Of a stretch of 13,443 nucleotides of DNA, positions 7,595 to 13,443 are shown piece after piece. Within the stretch, counting starts at the first letter, position 1. Each line of letters opens with the position of its first letter. The stretch is from Streptomyces katrae (GTDB lineage: Bacteria > Actinomycetota > Actinomycetes > Streptomycetales > Streptomycetaceae). The position numbers were made by a program, and so were the translations under genes. The stretch is from assembly GCF_000966975.1 (NCBI RefSeq), contig NZ_JZWV01000312.1, forward strand, positions 1 to 13,443, read 5' to 3'. The notes beneath the pieces were generated by a model. It worked only from the letters and a program-made list of their open reading frames with translations, was not told where the DNA came from and made no database searches.

Positions 7595-8713
7595 TCAGGC
7601 GGGGGTGGCGGCGTACCGGCTGGCGGGGCGGTCCAGGCCCAGCAGCCCGCGCAGTGAGGGGGCGCCGTACGCGGTCCTGAAGGCGCCCCGCCGCTGGAGT
7701 TCGGGGACCAGGCCGCGGGTGATCAGCGGGAGGTCGTGGGCGAGGACGGCCGGCCGCAGCCGGAACCCGGTCAGGCCCTCCGCCCGCCACCGCAGGAGCA
7801 GGTCGGCGAGTCCGGCCGGGGTGCCGGTGAAGACGGCCGCGTCGGTGGGGGCCGGCTGCCCGGCGAGCGCGTCGAGGCGCTCGCGGCGGGTGGCCGCCGC
7901 CGGGCCGTCCCCGTCGAGGAAGACGGTGAGGTCGGCGAAGACGTGCGGGGAGCGCGCGGAGTCCGCCGCCGCACGGGCCTCCTCCTGGTCGCGCGGGGTG
8001 ACGTACACGAGGTCGACGGAGCCGCCCCCGGGGGCCACCGCGCCGGCGGAGGCCGTGACGAGGGGCTGTCCCTGCGGCGGGCGCGGGGTGATCGACGGGC
8101 CCCGGACGCTGAAGTACGGTCCGGTGAAGTCGATGTGGTGGAGCTTGGCCCGGTCGAGGAACCGGCCCGTGGCCACGTCGCGTATCTCGGCGTCGTCCTC
8201 CCAGCTGTCCCACAGCCTGCGGACCACCTCCACGTGGTCGGCCGCCTCCGCGGCCGGCTCGCCCACCGGCACCGGGAAGGTCCGGCGCCCGAAGTGCGCC
8301 GCCTCGTGGGGCAGGGTGGAGGTCTGGACGCGCAGGCCCGCCCGGCCCCGGCTGACGTAGTCGAGGGTGGCGATCGCCTTGGAGACGTGGAAGGGCTCGG
8401 TGTGGGTGGCCGTCACGCTCGGGACCAGCCCGATGTTCCGGGTGAGCGGGGCGACCCGGGCGGCGGTGAGCACCGCGTCCAGCCGCCCGCGCACCTGGTC
8501 GGTGCGCTCGTCGGGCGCGGTCGCCGAGGACGACTGGAGGGCCAGGGCGTCCTCGAAGGTGACGAAGTCGAGCAGTCCCGCCTCGGCCTCGGCGACCACG
8601 TCGGCCCAGTAGCGGGCCGTGAACAGTTCAGCCGGCCGGGCACCCGGCTCGCGCCAGGCCGCCGGATGCCAGCCGGCGCCGTCGAGGGCGACGGCGAGGT
8701 GCAGTTCGGACAT
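7595..8713 (-). CDS. LLM class flavin-dependent oxidoreductase (NtaA/SnaA/DszA-like, short form)
   Basis: A 372-residue TIM-barrel flavin monooxygenase, diverged from its two neighbours. Landmarks are the N-terminal HLAVALDGAGWHPAAW (5-20), GLLDFVTFEDAL (46-57), IGLVPSVTATHTEPFHVSKAIATLDYVSRGRAGL and RLWDSWEDDAEIRD. FSVRGPSITPRPPQGQPLV follows, which is the usual substrate/FMN-side stretch, and then FTGTPAGLADLL near the C-terminus. The ATG at 8713 begins the conserved N-terminus. No strong ribosome site precedes it, and the frame stays open to a TTG at 8749. It is the first gene of the monooxygenase group, preceded by a palindrome at 8738-8748. A reductase partner is not encoded in the window. 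Confidence 0.87.
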   Translation of the reverse strand: MSELHLAVALDGAGWHPAAWREPGARPAELFTARYWADVVAEAEAGLLDFVTFEDALALQSSSATAPDERTDQVRGRLDAVLTAARVAPLTRNIGLVPSVTATHTEPFHVSKAIATLDYVSRGRAGLRVQTSTLPHEAAHFGRRTFPVPVGEPAAEAADHVEVVRRLWDSWEDDAEIRDVATGRFLDRAKLHHIDFTGPYFSVRGPSITPRPPQGQPLVTASAGAVAPGGGSVDLVYVTPRDQEEARAAADSARSPHVFADLTVFLDGDGPAAATRRERLDALAGQPAPTDAAVFTGTPAGLADLLLRWRAEGLTGFRLRPAVLAHDLPLITRGLVPELQRRGAFRTAYGAPSLRGLLGLDRPASRYAATPA

Positions 8714-8737
8714 GCCGACGACGCTACGCGGCGGGTG

Positions 8738-8748
8738 TGTACCGTACA
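8738..8748. promoter_or_regulatory. Palindrome TGTACCGTACA in front of the monooxygenase genes
   Basis: Perfect 5-bp arms around one central base, 25 bases before the ATG at 8713. On the minus strand it contains TACGGT (8746-8741), which fits a -10 hexamer, so a protein bound here would cover the promoter. No matching -35 is obvious. Confidence 0.4.
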
Positions 8749-8784
8749 ACGACCGCAGTGTTAAAGGAGTTTGGCGGCTGTGTT

Positions 8785-8823
8785 GCCCGTTCCCCGGCAG
8801 GGGGCCCGAACCGGGGAACGGGC
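8785..8823 (-). terminator. Hairpin terminator after the MFS transporter gene
   Basis: GCCCGTTCCCCGG (8785-8797) and CCGGGGAACGGGC (8811-8823) form a perfect 13-bp stem with a 13-base loop. It begins seven bases after the transporter stop codon in the direction of transcription, separating the PLP-enzyme/transporter unit from the monooxygenase group. Confidence 0.8.
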
Positions 8824-8830
8824 GCCGGTC

Positions 8831-10138
8831 TCAGGCCGCCACCGCTTCCCGGGCGGAGGCCTCGCGCGGAGGCGGGGCCAGGCGGCCCGTGCGCTGCAGC
8901 CCGTAGAGCGCGGCCGTGCAGCCGAGCCCGAGGACGAACAGCGCCAGCCAGGGCAGCGCGGACATCCCCGCGGCGCGGGCCGCGTCCAGCGCGGCCCCGG
9001 TGAGCAGGTTCCCCAGCGCGATGCCCACTCCGCACACGGTGTTGTACAGCCCGTAGTGCGTCGCGACCAGGCGGTCCCCGGAGAGGCGGACGATGGTGTC
9101 CATCTCGAAGGGGTAGGCGATCATCGTGCCCAGGGCCAGCAGCAGCGCCGACAGCGCCGGCGGCACCGCCGCCAGGAGCCGGGTCCCCGTCACCGACTCC
9201 GGTGCCGGCAGCGCCGTGGCCGCCAGCAGCGGCAGGAAGGCCGCGCCCATGGCGAACAGCCCCCAGGCCAGTGCCCGGCCCGGTTCCATCCTGGCTTTGC
9301 ACCAGGCGGTGACCCTGGTCTGGAAGAGGATCGTGCTCAGCCCGGAGACGGCGAACAGCACCGCCACCGCGGCCGTGCCGAAGCGGCCCTCGCCGCCGGT
9401 CCGCCGGACCTCCAGCGGAAGGGCCATGTACACCTGGAAGTTCATCACGTACGAGCCGATCATGGCGACGGAGAACAGCAGGAACGGACGGTTCCGCAGG
9501 ATCCCGCGCCACTGCGTCAGCACCCCCTCCCGGGGGCCGTCGGCGCGCTGCGCGGGGTCCTCGCCGCGCCGCTGCGGCAGGGCCCGGATCTGCACCAGGC
9601 TCAGCACCGCGAAGATCCCGGCCGCCACCAGGCAGGTGACCCGGAAGTCCACGCCCGTCAGCACCATGCCCACCAGCGGGCCCAGCAGGATCCCGGCCTG
9701 GTAGAAGACGTTGAACAGGGCGAAGGCCTCGACCCGGCGTTCGCCCGCGTCGGCCGCCAGATAGGCGCGGCTCGCCGGGTTGAACAGGGCTCCGGCCAGG
9801 CCCGTCGCGGCGGACGCGGCGATCAGCGCGGGTACGGAGTCCACCAGGCCGAGCGTGGCGAAGCCGGCGACGCGCAGCACCAGTCCCGCGACGATCATCG
9901 GCTTGTAGCCGAGCCGGTCGGCCAGGGTGCCGCCGATGAGGAACATGCCCTGCTGGCTGAAGTTGCGGACGCCGAGGATCAGCCCCACCGTCCATCCCGC
10001 CAGGCCGAGCGGGCCGGCCAGGTGGGTGGCCAGGTAGGGCATGAGCATGTAGAAGCCGAGATTGATGGTGAACTGGTTCACCATCAGCAGCTGGACGCTG
10101 CGTTCGTACGTACGGACCTGCGCGAGGGTGCCCTTCAT
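8831..10138 (-). CDS. MFS transporter, MdtH-like
   Basis: A 435-residue integral membrane protein with about 12 hydrophobic segments split by a charged central loop (about residues 188-213, LPQRRGEDPAQRADGPREG). The N-terminal half closely follows the MdtH drug-efflux pattern: VGLILGVRNFSQQGMFLIGG, then MFS motif A TLADRLGYKP (71-80), MIVAGLVLRVAGFATLG and GALFNPASRAYLA. It probably exports a small molecule by proton antiport. The start overlaps the stop of the PLP-enzyme gene by one base (TGATG at 10140-10136), and GGAGG (10153-10149) lies inside that gene. Translational coupling is therefore likely, and the transported compound may be the PLP enzyme's product or substrate. Confidence 0.93.
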   Translation of the reverse strand: MKGTLAQVRTYERSVQLLMVNQFTINLGFYMLMPYLATHLAGPLGLAGWTVGLILGVRNFSQQGMFLIGGTLADRLGYKPMIVAGLVLRVAGFATLGLVDSVPALIAASAATGLAGALFNPASRAYLAADAGERRVEAFALFNVFYQAGILLGPLVGMVLTGVDFRVTCLVAAGIFAVLSLVQIRALPQRRGEDPAQRADGPREGVLTQWRGILRNRPFLLFSVAMIGSYVMNFQVYMALPLEVRRTGGEGRFGTAAVAVLFAVSGLSTILFQTRVTAWCKARMEPGRALAWGLFAMGAAFLPLLAATALPAPESVTGTRLLAAVPPALSALLLALGTMIAYPFEMDTIVRLSGDRLVATHYGLYNTVCGVGIALGNLLTGAALDAARAAGMSALPWLALFVLGLGCTAALYGLQRTGRLAPPPREASAREAVAA

Positions 10139-11232
10139 CAGGCGGGCACCTCCGCCCGGGTCAGGGTGAGCGGGTCCACCACGGCGGCGCAGCGGGTCCA
10201 CCGCGTGACCTCCTTCTCGTCCAGCCGCCCGATGGTGTCGGGCTCCGGGGCGGGAGGGGCGTCGAGCAGCCCGTGCGCCGCGCAGTAGTCGTCGTCGTAC
10301 ACGGTGCCGAGGTAGCGCTGGGGACCGTCGGGGAACACCGCCGCGATCCGGGTCTGCGGGGGCAGCGTGCGGGCCAGCCAGCCGGCGACCAGGGCGACCG
10401 CGCCGACGCTCCAGCCGCCCGTGGCGTAGTGCGAGGAGGCCAGCTGGCGGCAGGTCCACACCGCCTCGCCCGGGGCCACCCAGTGCACCTCGGAGAACTG
10501 CTCGTAGGCCACGTTGCGGGGGTAGATGCTGGAGCCCAGGCCGCGCATCAGCCGGGGGCGGGCGGGCTGTCCGAAGATGGTGGACCCGACGGTGTCCACG
10601 CCCACCACCTTGAGCTCCGGGTAGAGCTGGCGCAGGACGCGCGAGACGCCCGCCGAGTGGCCGCCGGTGCCCACGCTGCAGACCAGGACGTCGATGTGGC
10701 CGAGTTCGGTGGCCAGTTCGAGGGCCAGCGGGGTGTAGGCGGTGGTGTTGTCCGGGTTGTTGTACTGGTCCGGGCACCAGGAGCCGGGGTGGTGCCCCAG
10801 CAACTCGGTGACCCGGTCGCGGCGCGCCTGCTGCCAGCCGCCCGTGGGGTGGGGCTCGGAGACGACGTCGACCTGGGCCCCGTACGCGGTCAGCAGCCGG
10901 GTCATCGAGGGTTCCAGGCCGGGGTCGGTGACCAGGGTGACGGGGTGTCCGTGGACCATGCCGGCCAGGGCCAGGCCCAGGCCGAGGGTGCCGCTGGTGG
11001 ACTCGATGATCCGGGCGCCGGGCTCCAGGTCCCCCCGGGCGCGGGCGCGTTCGACCATGTGCAGGCCGGGACGGTCCTTGATGCCGCCGGGGTTGAAGCC
11101 CTCCAGCTTCGCCCAGAAGCCGCGCCCCGCGGGGGACAGGGGTTCGCAGACGCGCAGCAGGGGGGTGTTGCCGACCAGTCCGGAAAGGGTGGTGCGGGCG
11201 GGAGGTGTGACGTCGGGGGCCGAAGAATGCAT
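10138..11232 (-). CDS. PLP-dependent cysteine synthase family protein (fold type II), substrate unknown
   Basis: A 364-residue enzyme of the cysteine synthase/cystathionine beta-synthase family, longer than O-acetylserine sulfhydrylase (about 310). GNTPLLRV (21-28) opens the fold. The PLP lysine should be K52 in NPGGIKDR (47-54), one residue shorter than the usual NPGGSVKDR. The substrate loop reads STSGTLG (79-85) instead of TSGNTG, so the Asn that normally contacts the cofactor is replaced. GTGGHSAG (188-195) is the phosphate-binding loop. A C-terminal extension with [18 protein letters not shown] (300-317) is typical of this actinobacterial subgroup. A ligase- or SbnA-like beta-replacement reaction is as plausible as cysteine synthesis. 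The ATG at 11232 has only a weak ribosome site (GAGAGCGGA). It is coupled to the downstream transporter. Confidence 0.88.
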   Translation of the reverse strand: MHSSAPDVTPPARTTLSGLVGNTPLLRVCEPLSPAGRGFWAKLEGFNPGGIKDRPGLHMVERARARGDLEPGARIIESTSGTLGLGLALAGMVHGHPVTLVTDPGLEPSMTRLLTAYGAQVDVVSEPHPTGGWQQARRDRVTELLGHHPGSWCPDQYNNPDNTTAYTPLALELATELGHIDVLVCSVGTGGHSAGVSRVLRQLYPELKVVGVDTVGSTIFGQPARPRLMRGLGSSIYPRNVAYEQFSEVHWVAPGEAVWTCRQLASSHYATGGWSVGAVALVAGWLARTLPPQTRIAAVFPDGPQRYLGTVYDDDYCAAHGLLDAPPAPEPDTIGRLDEKEVTRWTRCAAVVDPLTLTRAEVPA

Positions 11233-11579
11233 GGTTCCGCTCTCGCTCGATGATGTGTCAGTGGTCGCTCTCGGGAGGAGTCGTGCCGTGGCAGGGCCAA
11301 GTTCCCCGGTGAGGGCGTGCGCCGGCCTCTGCGAACGGGCCTACGGGAGCGGCCTAGAGCCGCCATCGACAGACGATGGCCAGAGTGGAACGTGCGGAAC
11401 GGGCCCTGGCCGGCCCGCCGGAGCCGGCCGGCGGGGCCGGGACGGCGGAGCCGGCGGGCCCCGTGGCCGCCTGGGGCCGGGCCGCTCCGGCCGGCAGGGG
11501 GGTGCCGGACCGGGCGGAGGGGGCCGGGTCGGAGGGGGAGCAGCTGAAGCCGTGGGCCGGGTCGGGGTGCGGGTGTCCT
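11233..11579. other. Stretch without a confident gene; possible broken gene end
   Basis: This should contain the promoter of the PLP-enzyme gene, but no clear -10/-35 pair is seen. On the minus strand the frame 11608-11354 (84 residues from the first ATG) has nearly pure G/C at third positions over its second half and ends STLAIVCRWRL before TAG (11356-11354). It may be the out-of-frame continuation of the small ORF at 11580-11747. The DNA has a 7-bp dyad GCCATCG/CGATGGC at 11362-11380 and an overlapping 5-bp dyad at 11349-11363. Confidence 0.3.
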
Positions 11580-11747
11580 TCAGCTCCCGTGGGTCCGGGC
11601 TGGAGCACGGTTGTCCGCGACGTGCGCGTGCGTCAGGGAGGCACAGGAGGGGGAGGCGAGCAGCAGGGCGCCGAGCAGGGCGACGAGCAGCGCACCCAAC
11701 CATGTCGTACCGGGACGGAACGGGCGTGGGTGGGGAGGGGTGGGCAC
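11580..11747 (-). CDS. Small signal-peptide ORF, possibly the front of a frameshifted gene
   Basis: A 55-residue frame from GTG (11747) to TGA (11582-11580). GGAGGA lies three bases before the GTG (11756-11751), a clear though tightly spaced ribosome site. Residues 1-15 are Pro/Arg-rich. Residues 16-32 (WLGALLVALLGALLLAS) are a strong hydrophobic segment, then SPSCASLTHAHVADNRAP follows, which looks like an export signal with a cleavage or lipobox-like Cys region. The protein then stops abruptly. The reading frame one base later continues for 75 further codons with coding-like base use to 11354. Either this is a real small secreted or membrane protein, or a longer exported protein broken by a frameshift. 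I do not recognise the family. It lies 123 bases after the DUF6153-like gene. Confidence 0.4.
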   Translation of the reverse strand: MPTPPHPRPFRPGTTWLGALLVALLGALLLASPSCASLTHAHVADNRAPARTHGS

Positions 11748-11870
11748 AGTTCCTCCGTGCGGCGGGCGCCCCTCGGCCCGGGACGGGCGGGAGCGGTGGC
11801 GGGGGATCGCGGTGGACGCCTCCCGGGCACGCTCGTGCGTGCGGGGGCGCCGGCGGTGTGATCCCGGGCG

Positions 11871-12410
11871 CTATACCCGCAGGACGGTGGGGGTCTGCGT
11901 ACGCGGCGGGGCGCCGTGCCCGGCGGGCCCGGCCGCACGGGGCGCCTCGCCTGCGTCGGGGGCGGCGGACGGGGCGCAGCGCGAGAGGGGGGCCGCCGGG
12001 GCGGGCGGGGCGTCGACGGAGTGGGCGGCCCGGGGCGGCAGGGGCGCGCACTCGTGGACCGGGTGCGCGGGGTCGTGCCGCCCGGCGGCGGGCGCGGCCG
12101 GGACCGGGCCGGCCGGGGGTGCGGCATCGGTGTGCGCCATGAGGCCGGAGGGTGTGCCGGAGGCCCGGACCGGGAGCGCGGCGGCTCCAGGGGTGAGTGC
12201 CGGATCCGTGGCGCCGGCCGCCACGGTGGCGGCGGCCATGACCGTGGTCCGCGCGGTGGCGTACGGGGTGGAGTGGCCGGTCGCGCTGTGGGAGCCGCCG
12301 GTGCCGTGGGCGCAGATCAGGCCCAGGAGCAGCAGGGCCAGCCCGAGCAGCTGCGACAGGCCCGCGCGGGAGCGGACCCGCGGCACGCGGGGAGATCGGG
12401 CTGTGACCAC
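11871..12410 (-). CDS. DUF6153-like small membrane or exported protein
   Basis: A 179-residue protein with a basic N-terminus (1-16), one hydrophobic segment (about 18-33, LSQLLGLALLLLGLIC) directly followed by AHGTGGSHSATGH, and a long Ala/Pro-rich low-complexity body containing HECAPLPPR. It ends PPRTQTPTVLRV, matching the ...LRV/LRI ending of DUF6153-type actinobacterial proteins. It is probably anchored in or exported across the membrane; its role is unknown. The His/Cys around the membrane exit might bind metal, but this is only an inference. The GTG at 12410 has AGGA seven bases ahead, which overlaps the -10-like TAGGAT, so translation may be leaderless. It is 152 bases after the methyltransferase gene, with terminator-like dyads in between, so it is probably a separate unit. 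Confidence 0.65.
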   Translation of the reverse strand: MVTARSPRVPRVRSRAGLSQLLGLALLLLGLICAHGTGGSHSATGHSTPYATARTTVMAAATVAAGATDPALTPGAAALPVRASGTPSGLMAHTDAAPPAGPVPAAPAAGRHDPAHPVHECAPLPPRAAHSVDAPPAPAAPLSRCAPSAAPDAGEAPRAAGPAGHGAPPRTQTPTVLRV

Positions 12411-12416
12411 GGCGTG

Positions 12417-12422
12417 ATCCTA
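12417..12422 (-). promoter_or_regulatory. -10 box TAGGAT of a probable leaderless promoter
   Basis: TAGGAT on the minus strand is followed by six bases (CACGCC) and then the GTG start at 12410, so the transcript would begin at or next to the start codon. No good -35 is visible; CGGTCA, 17 bases upstream, is the nearest candidate. The same bases include AGGA, which could instead be a ribosome site. Confidence 0.4.
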
Positions 12423-12502
12423 GCGTGTCCCGCGCGTGATGACCGGATGCGAATCGGACAATCACCGACCGGCTTCCGGGCGGGCCGCTCCCCTGCGCGT
12501 CA

Positions 12503-12558
12503 GGGCCCCGCCGGGGCGGCGGGCCCGTGCTCCGGCGCCGGGCCGTCCGGCCGGACGG
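12503..12558 (-). terminator. Terminator-like dyads after the methyltransferase gene
   Basis: CCGTCCGGCCGGACGG (12543-12558) is a perfect 16-base palindrome starting four bases past the methyltransferase stop. An imperfect GGGCCCCGCC/GGCGGGCCC stem (about 12503-12526) follows. Together they probably end the methyltransferase transcript. Confidence 0.5.
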
Positions 12559-12562
12559 ATCC

Positions 12563-13339
12563 CTAGGGGGTCGCGCGGACCAGGACCAGCGAGCCCTCGT
12601 ACGTGCGCTGCGTACGCAGGTGCCCGTGGCGGGCGTCCCACGCGCCGGAGGCCAGGTCGCGGCGCAGGCTCTGGTCGAAGCGCTCGCGCACCCCGTCGTC
12701 GACGAAGCTCCACGCCGAACAGGCCTGCCGGGCGCCCGGGTCGAGGAGCATCTCGGGACGCCCGTAGTAGGCCTCGTTGAAGCCGTCGGTGCAGTCCAGC
12801 GGGATCGGCACGGTGTGGACCGTCCCCGTGCCGCCGAGGGCCGCCGCGATGTCCTCCACGCGCGGGAAGCGCCGCGCCTCGGTGTCGAGGACCTCGGGGG
12901 CGTACTCGTACAGCCAGAAGTCGCGGACCAGCGACGGGGCACAGGTGAGCACGACCACCGGGCCCCGGGTGACCCGCCGCATCTCGCGCAGCCCCCGGGT
13001 GACGTCGCTCCACTGGTGCACGCTGAACAGGGTCATCGCGCCGTCGAACTCGCCGTCCGCGAAGGGCAGGTCCTCGGCGACGGCGTCGACGGCGCGCACC
13101 AGCCTGGCCGGCCGCCGGTCGCGCATGGACCGCGAGGGCTCGACCGCGGTCACCTCGCGGGCCGCGCTCTCGTACGATCCGGCGCCGGCGCCCACGTTGA
13201 GGACCGTGCGGGCGTCGCCGAGGGCCTCGGCGATGAACCGCGCGATACGGGTGTCGGGCCGCCGGAACGCGGAGCGGCCGTAACCGGCGGCTGCGTGACC
13301 GACGTGCCCGGCGCTGCCGTCCTGAGTACGTACATTCAT
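12563..13339 (-). CDS. Class I SAM-dependent methyltransferase
   Basis: A 258-residue small-molecule methyltransferase of the Methyltransf_11 (UbiE-like) type. SAM motif I is TVLNVGAGAGSYE (45-57). The acidic ribose-binding residue is E67 in VTAVEPS, and motif II/post-I is LPFADGEFDGAMTLFSVHQW (91-110). The C-terminal half (DGFNEAYYGRPEMLLDPGARQACSAW, 185-210) is family-specific and probably shapes the substrate pocket. The ATG at 13339 is preferred because AGGA (13350-13347) lies seven bases ahead; an ATG at 13354 would add MQDAT. The substrate is unknown. It is transcribed alone or with genes beyond the right edge, and a dyad lies just upstream (13351-13390). Confidence 0.88.
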   Translation of the reverse strand: MNVRTQDGSAGHVGHAAAGYGRSAFRRPDTRIARFIAEALGDARTVLNVGAGAGSYESAAREVTAVEPSRSMRDRRPARLVRAVDAVAEDLPFADGEFDGAMTLFSVHQWSDVTRGLREMRRVTRGPVVVLTCAPSLVRDFWLYEYAPEVLDTEARRFPRVEDIAAALGGTGTVHTVPIPLDCTDGFNEAYYGRPEMLLDPGARQACSAWSFVDDGVRERFDQSLRRDLASGAWDARHGHLRTQRTYEGSLVLVRATP

Positions 13340-13350
13340 GGTTGCATCCT

Positions 13351-13390
13351 GCATCCGCGAGGGCCGCTTCGTACATGGCCTCGCAGATGC
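13351..13390. promoter_or_regulatory. Dyad upstream of the methyltransferase gene
   Basis: GCATCCGCGAGG (13351-13362) and CCTCGCAGATGC (13379-13390) are 12-base inverted arms with one mismatch and a 16-base spacer. They lie just upstream of the chosen start at 13339. A regulator site or leader hairpin is possible. Confidence 0.35.
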
Positions 13391-13443
13391 TTGTGGAAAG
13401 AGCCATATGGGCGGCAGGTGTGGAATGGAGGATGGTCCTGGCC

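Noticed and set aside
4009..7657. Several plus-strand frames of 270-500 residues opposite the minus-strand enzymes
   Set aside because: Arg/Gly/Ala-rich shadow translations without recognisable domains; the minus-strand genes have clear motifs and ribosome sites.
11341..12942. 533-residue minus-strand frame across the DUF6153-like gene and methyltransferase
   Set aside because: Extremely Pro/Arg-rich and overlaps two better supported genes in other frames.
13417..13443. Possible start of a divergent plus-strand gene (ATG GTC CTG GCC at the right edge)
   Set aside because: Only a few codons are in the window and the GGAGG directly abuts the ATG, so it cannot be judged.
1..13443. CRISPR arrays, tRNA/rRNA genes, insertion sequences or attachment sites
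   Set aside because: No spaced direct repeats, cloverleaf sequence, transposase or terminal inverted repeats were seen on reading both strands.

Overview
The window is very GC-rich, with strong G/C preference at third codon positions, GTG as well as ATG starts, AGGAG-type ribosome sites and two leaderless-looking GTG starts. Together with the gene content this points to Streptomyces or a close actinomycete. No rRNA, tRNA, CRISPR array or insertion sequence was seen.

Left arm (1-3842, + strand): a complete 2-methylisoborneol (2-MIB, earthy odorant) operon. It runs from a family 2B encapsulin shell protein (HK97 fold with an inserted cyclic-nucleotide-binding-like domain) to 2-MIB synthase (a class I terpene cyclase with a long Pro/Ala-rich N-terminal tail) to geranyl diphosphate 2-C-methyltransferase. 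The methyltransferase makes 2-methyl-GPP and the cyclase turns it into 2-MIB. The shell protein is expected to package the cyclase, probably through the tail. The operon ends at a perfect 14-bp hairpin (3888-3918) that it shares with the convergent gene cluster.

Middle (3931-11232, - strand, read right to left): a PLP-dependent cysteine synthase-like enzyme overlaps an MdtH-like MFS transporter, which is closed by a 13-bp hairpin. A separate group follows of three flavin-dependent LLM monooxygenases and an M20 metallopeptidase. The middle monooxygenase is broken by an out-of-frame deletion near 6638. A 29-bp near-perfect palindrome sits directly in front of the M20 gene, and an 11-bp palindrome in front of the first monooxygenase. 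The gene mix resembles scavenging of sulfur- or nitrogen-containing small molecules, but the substrate cannot be read from sequence.

Right end (11233-13443, - strand): a SAM-dependent methyltransferase, a DUF6153-like membrane or secreted protein with a probably leaderless start, and a small signal-peptide ORF that may be the front of a frameshifted gene. The rest is intergenic DNA with several dyads.

The 2-MIB operon with its encapsulin is a known type of system. The least explained items are the M20 palindrome, the divergent PLP enzyme, the damaged monooxygenase and the small secreted ORF.
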